In this document: piece after piece, positions 43,187 through 51,158 of the stretch
How the letters are laid out: the number at the start of each line of letters is the position of its first letter
How positions within the stretch are numbered: the stretch's first letter is position 1
Assembly (NCBI GenBank): GCA_041908445.1
Contig: JAYRFK010000014.1
Location: 22,944 to 86,943, forward strand
Length of the DNA: 64,000 nucleotides
From: JAEUJM01 sp041908445
GTDB lineage: Bacteria; Actinomycetota; Acidimicrobiia; Acidimicrobiales; DATDAH01
Direction: 5' to 3'
The notes under the pieces: model-generated
The model's database searches: none
Told to the model about the DNA's origin: nothing
What the model saw: the letters and a program-made list of their open reading frames with translations, nothing else
Made by a program: the position numbers and the translations under genes

Positions 43187-43302
43187 GCGCGTCCGGGCCG
43201 TCGATCGGACGGCCCCGCGAGGGCGCGCCGGTCCAGCCCGGTCCGGCCCACGGCACCACTCGCCGGTCCACCGGCACGCCGCGGTGACCGCGACGGGCCG
43301 GC

Positions 43303-43470
43303 CTAGAAGAGCGTGTAGAGCGTGTAGGGCGCCGCGGCCTGGCCCACGGTGATGAACACCACCACGAGGCCCAGGAGCATCATCAGCGGGATGATCCACC
43401 ACACCCGGTTGACCACGGCGTAGCTGCCGAAGTCGCCCATGAGGCGGAACAGGTGCTTGATGCGCAACAC
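43303..43470 (-). CDS. DUF5989 family small membrane protein
   Basis: 55 aa, found by reading the minus strand from GTG 43470 to TAG. A short amphipathic N-terminus (LRIKHLFRLMGDFGSYAV) precedes one transmembrane segment (about residues 25-43, WWIIPLMMLLGLVVVFITVG) and a closing APYTLYTLF. The closing string and the RVWW-P membrane entry are characteristic of DUF5989 proteins, which accompany O-carbamoyltransferases in many bacteria and resemble SxtK of saxitoxin loci. It lies 45 bases downstream of the carbamoyltransferase on the same strand. A TAAATT box 7 bases before the GTG gives it a possible leaderless promoter of its own. Function unknown; a membrane anchor or partner for the carbamoyltransferase is a guess. 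Confidence 0.8.
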   Translation of the reverse strand: MLRIKHLFRLMGDFGSYAVVNRVWWIIPLMMLLGLVVVFITVGQAAAPYTLYTLF

Positions 43471-43477
43471 GCCGGAG

Positions 43478-43483
43478 AATTTA
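43478..43483 (-). promoter_or_regulatory. Candidate -10 box (TAAATT) of the DUF5989 gene
   Basis: The most AT-rich hexamer of this area lies on the minus strand at 43483-43478, 7 bases before the GTG. No Shine-Dalgarno is present, which suits a leaderless start. Confidence 0.4.
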
Positions 43484-43515
43484 GCAGTCGCTCGGTGAGG
43501 GTGGGCGCCGCCGGC

Positions 43516-45345
43516 TCAGTCGAGCTCGAAGCTCGACTGCCAGTCGTCCTCGCTGTCCCAGTCCGGCTGGGCGTTCTTCTCGAGCAGGAAGTGGTCGAGC
43601 ACGAGGTAGTCCATCTCGGTGCGCATGAAGCACCGGTAGGCGTCGTCGGGGGTGCACACGATGGGCTCGCCACGCACGTTGAACGACGTGTTGATCAGGA
43701 TGGGACAGCCCGTGCGGGCCTCGAAGGCGGCCAGGATGGAGTGGAACTCCGGGCTCTGCTCGGCGCTGACGGTCTGCAGCCGGGCGGAGTGGTCCACGTG
43801 GGTGACCGCGGGGATGTCCGAGCGCACCTCGTTCACCCAGGCCCGGAGGTCGTCGCTGTGCTCGCCGGGGTCGACCCAGTGCGCCTGGGCGACCTGGGCG
43901 GTCATCATCATGTAGGGCGACTCGACATCGATGTCGAACCACTCGCTCGCCCGCTCGGCGAGCACCGCCGGCGCGAAGGGCCGGAACGACTCCCGGTACT
44001 TGATCTTGAGGTTCATGATCGACTGCATCTTGGGCGAGCGCGGGTCGCCGATGATCGAGCGGTGGCCGAGGGCCCGGGGCCCGAACTCCATCCGACCGAG
44101 GAACAGGCCGAGCACGTTGCCGTCGTCGATCAGCTCGGCGATGCGGTCCGCCCGCTCCTGGTCGTCCGCGAAGCGGGTGTAGGCGTAGCCGTTGTCGTCG
44201 AGGTAGCGGGCGATCTCGTCGTCGCTGAACCGCGGCCCGAGGTAGGCGCCCGACATGCCGTCGGTCGTGCCGTCCACGGTGCGCTCGTGCTCGAGGACCT
44301 GGTGCCAGCCGTACAGGGCGGCTCCCACCGCGCCGCCGGCGTCGCCCGCCGCGGGCTGGATCCAGATCTCCTCGAACGGGCCCTCGCGGAGGAGCCGGCC
44401 GTTGCTCACGCAGTTGAGGGCGACGCCGCCGGCGAGGCAGGCGCGGGTCTCGCCGGTGAGCTTCGCGGCGTGGTGGGCCATCTTGAGGACGATCTCCTCG
44501 GTGACCTCCTGGATCGACCGGGCCATGTCCATCTCGCGCTTGGTGAGCTCGCTCTCGGGGGGTCGGGCGGGGGCACCGAAGAGCTTGTCGAACTTGGCGT
44601 TCGTCATCTTCATGCTGTGCAGGTAGCCGAAGTAGCTCATGTCCAGCGTGAACGAGCCGTCGTCGTGCAGGTCGACGAGCTTGTCGAGGATGAGGTCCTT
44701 GTAGGTGGGCTCGCCGTAGGGGGCCAGCCCCATGAGCTTGTACTCGCCCGAGTTGACCCGGAACCCGCAGTGGTACGTGAACGCCGAGTAGAGCAGGCCG
44801 ATGGAGTGCGGGAAGTTGAGCTGCTCGATCAGCTTGAGGTCGCGGCCGTTGCCCACGCCGATGCTGCTGGTGGCCCACTCGCCCACGCCGTCGAAGGTGA
44901 GCACCGCCGCCGACGGGAACGGCGAGGGGTAGAACGCCGAGGCGGCGTGGCTCTCGTGGTGCTCGGTGAAGAACAGGTCCTTCGGCATGGCGAAGCCGAG
45001 GCCCTTGAGCCCCTTCTCGATCTGGTAGGGGATCCAGAGCTTCTCGCGCAGCCAGATCGGCATGGCGGTCTGGAAGGAGCGGAAGCCCTTCGGCCCGACC
45101 CGCATGTAGGTCTTGAGCAGGCGCACGAAGGTCGTGATGGGCTTGTCGTAGAAGACCACGGCGTCGATGCCGTCGGGCTCGACCTCGCCTCGGCGCAGGC
45201 AGAACGCGATCGCGTTGGCGGGGAAGTCCGCGTCGTGGCGCTTGCGGGTGAAGCGCTCCTCCTGGGCGGCGGCGACCAGCACGCCGTCCTGGACGAGCGC
45301 GGCGGCGGAATCGTGGTAGAAGCCGCTGATCCCCAGGATGTTCAT
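43516..45345 (-). CDS. Carbamoyltransferase (NodU/CmcH/TobZ family)
   Basis: 609 aa. MNILGISGFYHDSAAALV with the metal-site H11, TEHHESHAASAFYPSPF (H129, H130, H133), FDGVGEWAT, GGVALNCVSNGRL, MEFGPRALGHRSI and NTSFNVRGEPIV define both the Kae1-like (YrdC-independent) carbamoyl-AMP half and the C-terminal half of NodU-type O-carbamoyltransferases. They use ATP and carbamoyl phosphate to carbamoylate a hydroxyl on a sugar or antibiotic. Full length for the family. It is transcribed away from the NRPS-like gene, sharing a 63-base promoter region, and the DUF5989 gene follows. The longer frame upstream is antisense to the NRPS-like gene and rejected. Confidence 0.94.
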   Translation of the reverse strand: MNILGISGFYHDSAAALVQDGVLVAAAQEERFTRKRHDADFPANAIAFCLRRGEVEPDGIDAVVFYDKPITTFVRLLKTYMRVGPKGFRSFQTAMPIWLREKLWIPYQIEKGLKGLGFAMPKDLFFTEHHESHAASAFYPSPFPSAAVLTFDGVGEWATSSIGVGNGRDLKLIEQLNFPHSIGLLYSAFTYHCGFRVNSGEYKLMGLAPYGEPTYKDLILDKLVDLHDDGSFTLDMSYFGYLHSMKMTNAKFDKLFGAPARPPESELTKREMDMARSIQEVTEEIVLKMAHHAAKLTGETRACLAGGVALNCVSNGRLLREGPFEEIWIQPAAGDAGGAVGAALYGWHQVLEHERTVDGTTDGMSGAYLGPRFSDDEIARYLDDNGYAYTRFADDQERADRIAELIDDGNVLGLFLGRMEFGPRALGHRSIIGDPRSPKMQSIMNLKIKYRESFRPFAPAVLAERASEWFDIDVESPYMMMTAQVAQAHWVDPGEHSDDLRAWVNEVRSDIPAVTHVDHSARLQTVSAEQSPEFHSILAAFEARTGCPILINTSFNVRGEPIVCTPDDAYRCFMRTEMDYLVLDHFLLEKNAQPDWDSEDDWQSSFELD

Positions 45346-45352
45346 GGCGGGA

Positions 45353-45399
45353 ACGCTAGCCGGTCCGGTCTGCTGGCGACCGGCCGCCCCCGGTACGAT
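45353..45399. promoter_or_regulatory. Divergent promoter region of carbamoyltransferase and A-T-TE genes
   Basis: On the minus strand TAGCGT (45358-45353) lies 7 bases before the carbamoyltransferase ATG. On the plus strand TACGAT (45394-45399) lies 9 bases before the NRPS-like ATG. Both would give almost leaderless transcripts, and their closeness implies joint control. -35 elements are weak. Confidence 0.45.
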
Positions 45400-45408
45400 C
45401 AGCGCACC

Positions 45409-48177
45409 ATGACCGACGACCACGCACCCTCGGCGGTGGTGTCCGGCGCGGCGCCCTGGGGGCCGTCCTGTCCGCGCCCCGACGCCTTCACCCCCTTCCC
45501 CCCGGAGGCCGTGGAGCGGTCCATCGGCGAGCGCTTCCGCGAGGTGGCGGCCGCCCACCCCGACACCGTGGCGCTCCGCAGCCCCGCCGGCGCCTGGACC
45601 TTCACCGAGCTCGAGGCGGCGAGCAACCGGTTCGCCAACGCGGTGCTCGGTCGGCTCGGCGACGGTGAGGAGCCGGTGGCCCTGCTGTTCGACCACGACG
45701 GGCCCCTCGTGGTGGCCATGCTGGGCGTGCTGAAGGCGGGCAAGCTCGTGCTGGTCCTCGACCCCGAGGCCACCCCCGAGCTGACCGGGTCGCTCCTGGC
45801 CGACTCGGGCGCCCGGCTGCTCGTCGCCGACGAGCACCGGCTGCCCGCCGCGTTCGACCTCGCCGGCGCCGGCGTGACCGTCGTGCGCGACTCGGCCCTC
45901 GTCGAGGGGGCGGCGGACGACGCGCCGGCGACCGAGGTCGGCCCCGAGCGCGGGGCCATGCTGGCCTACACCTCCGGCACGTCGGGCTCGGCCAAGGCCG
46001 CGGTCATCCCGCACCGTGCCCTCCTGCACCTGATGCGCGGCGCGACCGACGCGCTCGCCATCTCGCCGGGCGACACCCTGCCGATGCTGTTCCCGGTGTC
46101 GCTGGCGGTGGCGGCCTACCCGATGTTCCTGCCGCTGCTGAACGGCGGCACCCTGACCACCCGCGACGTGCGGGGCCTCGGCCTCGCCGACCTCGGCAAG
46201 TGGATCTCCGAGGAGCGCATCTCGGTGATGTACGTCGCGCCGACGGTCGCCCGCTTCATGGTCGACGTCGTCGCCGGCTTCGAGTACCCCGCGCTGCGCC
46301 TCGTCGTCCTCGGGGGCGAGCGGGTCGACGCCGACGCGGTCGGCCTGATCCGCGACCTGTTCGGCCAGGACCTCGTCGTGGCCAACGGCTACGGCACGAC
46401 CGAGACCGGCGTGCTCACCTTCTACTTCGTCGAGCCGGGGGAGACCTTCGGCGACGCCGGCGTGCCGGTGGGCCACCCCATCCCGGGCATGGACCTGCAG
46501 ATCCGCCGGGAGGACGGCACGCCCGCCGACCCCGGGGCGGCCGGCGAGCTGTTCGTGCGCAGCCGCTACCTCCTCTCGGGGTACTGGGGCCGACCCGACC
46601 TCGACGCCCGGGTGCTGAGCGTCGACGAGGAGGGCGTGCCGGTGTACCGCACCGGTGACGTCGCCCGCGTCGACCCGGCCGGCTTCCTCGAGGTGGCGGG
46701 CCGCACCGACGACCAGGTGAAGATCCGCGGCCAGCGGATCATCCCCGGCGAGGTGGAGGACGCCCTGCTCGCGCTCGACGTGGTGAAGGACGCGGTCGTC
46801 ACCACGGGCGAGGACGCCACGGGCACCCGCATCCTCGTGGCCCACGTCGTGCCGACCGACACGGCGACGACGGGCGAGGTCGTCCGCCGCGAGCTGGCCG
46901 AACGGGTGCCCGCGGCCATGGTCCCGTCACGGTTCCTCCTGCGCGAGTCCCTGCCCCAGCTGCCCAACGGCAAGCTCGACCGCCAGGCCCTGGTGGACAC
47001 GGGCCAGGGCCGAGCACCGGCCGGTGGCGGCCCGGCCGCCGACGCCGCCGCGGACGTCGGGGGCGAGCGGGCCCACCCCGCCCCCGCCGACGAGCTCGAG
47101 CGCCAGCTCATCGAGCTGTGGCAGGAGGTCCTCGGTGTGCCGGAGGTCCACGTCGACGACGACTTCTTCGACCTCGGCGGCTACTCGCTGCTCGCCGCCC
47201 AGATGCTGGTGCGACTGGAGGAGCGCCTCGGCCACCAGGTGCAGATGTCGGCGCTGCTCGACGGCACCACCGTGGCCGACCTGGCCCGGGCCATCCGGGG
47301 CCACACCCACCACGCCGGCGAGGCCGCGCTGGTCCAGGCGGGCGACCCCGACCGCCCCGCGCTGTTCCTCACCCACGACCTGTACGGCTCGGCCTACCGG
47401 TATCGCCACCTGGCCGCGGCCATGGGGGAGGACCAGACCCTCTACAGCTTCGAGTCGCCGTTCCTCGACGGCCGCCGGCTCCCGATCAAGACCATCGACA
47501 CCCTCGCCCGGCGCTACCTGAGCGAGGTGCGCCGCCTGCAGCCCGAGGGGCCGTACTACCTCGCCGGCTACTCCTTCGGCGGCATCCTCGCCTACGAGAT
47601 GGCCCGGGCCCTCGAGCGTGACGGCCAGGAGGTCGGCTTCCTCGGGATCATCGACGTGGGCCCCGGCTACCGCGGCATCGACTACTCCCGGAAGCGCCCA
47701 CCCCAGAGCCCCTACCTCGGCATCCCCGTGCCCCCCGACCCGGGCTGGCCGCTGCGCCGGCGGGCGAAGTACTACGCCAGCCTGGCCAAGCGCCAGCCCC
47801 AGGGCCTCGTGCGCCAGCTCATGAAGCGGGGCCGCGTCGACCGCTGGCTGCAGCCCGTGCTCTGGGAGGCCGACCTGCGCCGCCGTGGCCAGATCCGTCC
47901 CGGGCACCGCCTCTGGTACTCGTGGTACCGGCTCTGGCGCCTGGCCGGCCCCGATTGGGAGCCGGCGCCCTACGGCGGCGACCTGACCCTCTACTGGGCG
48001 GGCGGCACCGGGGCCACGGACTCCACCATGGGCTGGGCCGAGTGGGTGGCCGGCGACGTGACCGTCCGGCGGGTCTCCAAGGGCCACTGGGAGGTCATGG
48101 CCGAGGACGGCGTCGGCGAGGTCGCGGGCCTCCTGCGGGCCGACGTGGACGACGCCCTGGCGCGCCGGTCGGCCTGA
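45409..48177 (+). CDS. Stand-alone NRPS-like protein: adenylation, carrier and thioesterase domains
   Basis: 922 aa. Adenylation domain (about 25-530): A3 AYTSGTSGSAKA, A5 NGYGTTETG, A7 YRTGDVARVD, A8 GRTDDQVKIRGQRI, A10 lysine K522 in NGKLD. Carrier domain (about 560-632) with phosphopantetheine serine S593 in DLGGYSLL. Type-I thioesterase (about 648-920) with S722 in GYSFGG. There is no condensation, epimerisation or reductase domain. The A4 motif reads FPVS, with P229 where alpha-amino-acid-activating domains have the Asp of FDxS, so the substrate may lack an alpha-amino group. It would activate, load and release or transfer one acid, perhaps an acyl substituent on the glycan. Followed after one base by the radical SAM gene. 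Confidence 0.9.
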   Translation: MTDDHAPSAVVSGAAPWGPSCPRPDAFTPFPPEAVERSIGERFREVAAAHPDTVALRSPAGAWTFTELEAASNRFANAVLGRLGDGEEPVALLFDHDGPLVVAMLGVLKAGKLVLVLDPEATPELTGSLLADSGARLLVADEHRLPAAFDLAGAGVTVVRDSALVEGAADDAPATEVGPERGAMLAYTSGTSGSAKAAVIPHRALLHLMRGATDALAISPGDTLPMLFPVSLAVAAYPMFLPLLNGGTLTTRDVRGLGLADLGKWISEERISVMYVAPTVARFMVDVVAGFEYPALRLVVLGGERVDADAVGLIRDLFGQDLVVANGYGTTETGVLTFYFVEPGETFGDAGVPVGHPIPGMDLQIRREDGTPADPGAAGELFVRSRYLLSGYWGRPDLDARVLSVDEEGVPVYRTGDVARVDPAGFLEVAGRTDDQVKIRGQRIIPGEVEDALLALDVVKDAVVTTGEDATGTRILVAHVVPTDTATTGEVVRRELAERVPAAMVPSRFLLRESLPQLPNGKLDRQALVDTGQGRAPAGGGPAADAAADVGGERAHPAPADELERQLIELWQEVLGVPEVHVDDDFFDLGGYSLLAAQMLVRLEERLGHQVQMSALLDGTTVADLARAIRGHTHHAGEAALVQAGDPDRPALFLTHDLYGSAYRYRHLAAAMGEDQTLYSFESPFLDGRRLPIKTIDTLARRYLSEVRRLQPEGPYYLAGYSFGGILAYEMARALERDGQEVGFLGIIDVGPGYRGIDYSRKRPPQSPYLGIPVPPDPGWPLRRRAKYYASLAKRQPQGLVRQLMKRGRVDRWLQPVLWEADLRRRGQIRPGHRLWYSWYRLWRLAGPDWEPAPYGGDLTLYWAGGTGATDSTMGWAEWVAGDVTVRRVSKGHWEVMAEDGVGEVAGLLRADVDDALARRSA

Positions 48178-48178
48178 C

Positions 48179-49846
48179 GTGCGCTTCGCCCCTGTCCCCG
48201 CCGAGCTCCAGGCCCGCTGCGACGAGGGGCGCGACCTCACCGACAAGGCCTTCCGGTCGGCCTGCTACGCCCCGTTCGGCACGTTCGAGCTCGACCCGCT
48301 CGGGTTCGTGCTGCCGTGCTGCATGAACAACGCCTATCCGCTCGGCAACGTCACCGAGGAGCGCCTCACCGACATCTGGCGGGGCCGCCGGGCGGCGATG
48401 CTCCGCGAGGCGCTCGAGGCCTACGACTTCGCGTACGGCTGCGGCACCTGCCGGTGGGAGGCCGAGCACGCCAAGGAGGCGCCGCAGTTCAAGCAGTACG
48501 ACCGCCTCCCGGCCGAGGACCGCGAGCTGCCCTGGCCGACCGAGATCGGGTTCTGCCTCAGCAACACCTGCAACCTCGAGTGCGTGCACTGCAACGGGCT
48601 GTACTCGTCGCGGATCCGCGCCCGGATCGAGAAGCGGCCGCCCATCCCCACGGTCTACGGCGACGAGTTCTTCGAGGACCTGCGGGCCTTCCTGCCCCAC
48701 CTGCGCACCGCCCGGTTCGTCGGCGGCGAGCCGTTCATGATGCGGGAGAACCACCGGGTCTGGGACCTGCTCATCGAGATGGGCCTGCGCCCCGAGTGCC
48801 ACGTCACCACCAACGGCACCCAGTGGAACGCCAAGGTCGAGCGGGTGCTCGAGCACCTGCCGATCCACGTGATCGTGTCGATGGACAGCAGCCACAAGGG
48901 CCAGTTCGAGGCCATCCGGCGCAACGCGGACTTCGACGCGGTGGTGGCCAACCTCGACCGCTTCCGGGCCTACGCCGACGAGGCGGGCACGAGCGTCGTG
49001 GTCAACCACTGCCTCATGCGCGACAACTGGGCCGAGTTCGCGGACATGTTGCACTTCGCCGAGGCCCGCGACCTCCCGGTCAGCACCTCGACGGTGTTCA
49101 ACGAGCCCTTCAGCCTCTACAAGGCGCCCCTCGACGAGCTCCGCGAGGTCGTCGCCACCATGGAGGCCGCCACCGACGAGGTGGTGGCGGACCTGCCCCG
49201 CAACGGCCACGTGTGGCGGTCGGAGGTCGCCCAGCTGCGCGCCGCCCTCGACGAGCGTGAGGCGGGGGGCGAGGCCGGGATCCTCGCCGGCACCGACGGG
49301 AGCGTGCCCCACCTGGTGCCGACCGGCGCCGAGGCCGCCGCGGTGCGCGGTGCCGCCGCGCCCCGCCGGGTACTGCTGCGGTCCCGCCGCCAGCGCCAGG
49401 ACCGCGAGGCGGTCGTCGACGAGCTCGCCACCTGGGCGGGGGACCGCATCGCCGTGCTCGAGCTCGACGCCGACGGCGTGGTGCGGTCCTTCGAGGCCCT
49501 CCAGGGGTCCTTCTACGGGCTCTCCTCGGCCAACGCCGTGGGCCACCACCTCGACGACGCACTGGCCGCCCTGCGCGACCGCCTCGGCCCGTCCCTGTTC
49601 GTGATGGACCGCCACACGACGGGGGGTCGCTTCGAGGCCCTGTTCGGCTACACGAGCGACGGCCCCTACGAGAAGAACGGCACCTTCCTGCGCCTCGTGG
49701 CGCTGGCCGCCGGGCCGGACGCGGGGGACGGGTGGACGGTGGTCGTGGGCAGCGACGAGGTCTACCCGCCGGTGCCCGTGGACCACGCCCGGGCGCCCGA
49801 GCCCTTCGACCCCGCCCTCGTCTCGCCGGTGCCCCGCACCGCCTGA
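48179..49846 (+). CDS. Radical SAM protein with N-terminal SPASM-like domain
   Basis: 555 aa. The [4Fe-4S]/SAM motif is C131-NLE-C135-VH-C138, with GGEPFMM downstream (glycine-rich SAM-binding motif). Residues about 26-95 resemble a SPASM/twitch domain: C29, LGFVLPCC (C47, C48), PLGNVTEERLTDIWRG and C88-GT-C91, which normally lies after the radical SAM barrel, not before it. The C-terminal part (about 345-555) is unrecognised: a basic RRVLLRSRRQRQ stretch, then an alpha/beta-like region. GTG 48179 begins one base after the NRPS-like stop, so the two are co-transcribed. It may modify a peptide or amino acid bound to the carrier, or a glycan; this is inference. Confidence 0.82.
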   Translation: MRFAPVPAELQARCDEGRDLTDKAFRSACYAPFGTFELDPLGFVLPCCMNNAYPLGNVTEERLTDIWRGRRAAMLREALEAYDFAYGCGTCRWEAEHAKEAPQFKQYDRLPAEDRELPWPTEIGFCLSNTCNLECVHCNGLYSSRIRARIEKRPPIPTVYGDEFFEDLRAFLPHLRTARFVGGEPFMMRENHRVWDLLIEMGLRPECHVTTNGTQWNAKVERVLEHLPIHVIVSMDSSHKGQFEAIRRNADFDAVVANLDRFRAYADEAGTSVVVNHCLMRDNWAEFADMLHFAEARDLPVSTSTVFNEPFSLYKAPLDELREVVATMEAATDEVVADLPRNGHVWRSEVAQLRAALDEREAGGEAGILAGTDGSVPHLVPTGAEAAAVRGAAAPRRVLLRSRRQRQDREAVVDELATWAGDRIAVLELDADGVVRSFEALQGSFYGLSSANAVGHHLDDALAALRDRLGPSLFVMDRHTTGGRFEALFGYTSDGPYEKNGTFLRLVALAAGPDAGDGWTVVVGSDEVYPPVPVDHARAPEPFDPALVSPVPRTA

Positions 49847-49876
49847 GCCCGACCGGGGCGAGCGGGCGAAAACGAC

Positions 49877-49908
49877 ACCGGCCGGCCGCCCGCAGGCGAC
49901 CGGCCGGT
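49877..49908 (-). terminator. Hairpin between convergent radical SAM and Rieske genes
   Basis: ACCGGCCGG (49877-49885) pairs perfectly with CCGGCCGGT (49900-49908) across a 14-base loop. On the minus strand the stem is followed by GTCGTTTTCG, a short T-run, so it is better placed to terminate the Rieske gene transcript. Confidence 0.65.
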
Positions 49909-49930
49909 CAGGTCAGGTGCGGCGGTCGGG

Positions 49931-50968
49931 TCAGACCGGCGCGGCGGGCTCGTACATCTCCTGGTCGAGCTCCACGCCCTCGGCGTAGAACTGCGACGCC
50001 CACTTGCGGAACTTCATGATGGGCCCGTCGCCGGCAGCGAGCGCCGGCTTCACGACGTACGCCTTGTTCTCCCAGATGGGCACGTCCTCGACGGTCTGGT
50101 GGGCGATGCCCTCGACGAAGGCCTCGGCCACCGAGTTGGTGAGGGCCTCGTCGCCGAGGTCGCGGACCGCGAAGGTCATGCGCAGCTCGGTGGTGTCGCG
50201 GTCGACCGGGATGGCGCAGCCCAGGGTGATGGTGTCGACCAGGCCGGTGAACCAGGTGACGGCGTGACCCGGGCCGTTGCTGTCGGTGTCGATGCGACCC
50301 TCGACCAGGCCCCGCGGCGTGGGGAAGGGCTGGTAGAAGCGCATCCGCGAGTCGGGGAAGGTGGTGCTGTACTCCTCGACCATGGGGCGGGGGCTGGTGC
50401 CCGGCTCGATGCCCAGGTTGCGCTCGAACTCGACCAGGTGCTGCTGCACGTGGGCGGCGTCGGCCACCGTCTCGGCGATCTCCTGCCAGTGGGTCTTCAC
50501 CCGGAAGTGCTTGCGGTAGGTCCTGGTGAACTCGGGGTGGTCGTTCAGCTCCGGCACCTCGGGGATCTCCCACTTGGGAGCCTCGTCGGTGGGGTGGTAC
50601 CAGGCGAACATGGCGCCGTTGCGCTCGACCACGGGGTACGAGCGGACCTTGGCCCGCTTGTTCAGGCGGTCGGTGTAGGGGATGTCGACGACGTTGCCGT
50701 CGCCGTCGAACACCCAGTTGTGGAGCGGGCAGACCAGGGTGCAGCCCTTGACGTTGCCGCCGTGCTCGCCGTCGTCGCCGAGGCCGTAGCCGAGGTGGCT
50801 GCCCAGGTGCGGGCAGAACGCGTCCATCAGGTGCGGGACGCCGTCCTCGCCGCGCCACGCCACGAGGTGGCGGTCGAAGTAGTACAGCGGGACGGCCTTG
50901 CCCGCGGGCACCTCGTCGGGCCACGCGACCTGGAACCATCCGAAGGGCATCGGAAGGGGATAGCGCAT
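49931..50968 (-). CDS. Rieske non-haem iron oxygenase, large subunit (KshA-like)
   Basis: 345 aa. Rieske cluster ligands C52-P-H54 and C80-PL-H83; the spacing between the two pairs is 25 residues, longer than usual, because of an insert GLGDDGEHGG. The catalytic domain has ETVADAAHVQQH, giving E/D and two histidines for the mononuclear iron. The overall form resembles KshA-type steroid hydroxylases or other single-component Rieske oxygenases needing a separate reductase, not encoded here. ATG 50968 was chosen because AGGAGG lies about 9 bases upstream; the frame extends to 51004. A TATACT box at 51037-51032 marks its promoter. Probably catabolic, unrelated to the glycan genes. Confidence 0.88.
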   Translation of the reverse strand: MRYPLPMPFGWFQVAWPDEVPAGKAVPLYYFDRHLVAWRGEDGVPHLMDAFCPHLGSHLGYGLGDDGEHGGNVKGCTLVCPLHNWVFDGDGNVVDIPYTDRLNKRAKVRSYPVVERNGAMFAWYHPTDEAPKWEIPEVPELNDHPEFTRTYRKHFRVKTHWQEIAETVADAAHVQQHLVEFERNLGIEPGTSPRPMVEEYSTTFPDSRMRFYQPFPTPRGLVEGRIDTDSNGPGHAVTWFTGLVDTITLGCAIPVDRDTTELRMTFAVRDLGDEALTNSVAEAFVEGIAHQTVEDVPIWENKAYVVKPALAAGDGPIMKFRKWASQFYAEGVELDQEMYEPAAPV

Positions 50969-51031
50969 GTGCTGCGGTCCTCCTCTGGGGTCGCCCACCG
51001 ACAACCCCTCGCTTCACCTGGTGATCGGCCG

Positions 51032-51037
51032 AGTATA
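51032..51037 (-). promoter_or_regulatory. Candidate -10 box (TATACT) of the Rieske oxygenase gene
   Basis: A perfect copy of the TATACT hexamer seen upstream of the PhyH gene, here followed by a leader of about 55 bases carrying the AGGAGG site. The -35 region is not clear. Confidence 0.5.
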
Positions 51038-51144
51038 GGCCCACCTCCCCGTCGGAGGCGAGGAGTCCGACCTGAAGGGCGACGGCCGGCCTGCGGCACC
51101 CATCGCGACCGCCGCTCGACTGCGCCGGGTGCGGGCCCGGTCGC

Positions 51145-51150
51145 TACGCT
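51145..51150 (+). promoter_or_regulatory. Candidate -10 box (TACGCT) of the amidohydrolase pair
   Basis: TACGCT ends 8 bases before ATG 51159, with no Shine-Dalgarno between, which supports the ATG over the in-frame GTG at 51129. Confidence 0.45.
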
Positions 51151-51158
51151 TTCGCGCG

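Noticed and set aside
43453..45408. Extension of the A-T-TE gene upstream to give a 1574-aa protein
   Set aside because: The upstream part is antisense to the carbamoyltransferase and has no domain; ATG 45409 has a promoter-like box just before it and begins the adenylation homology.
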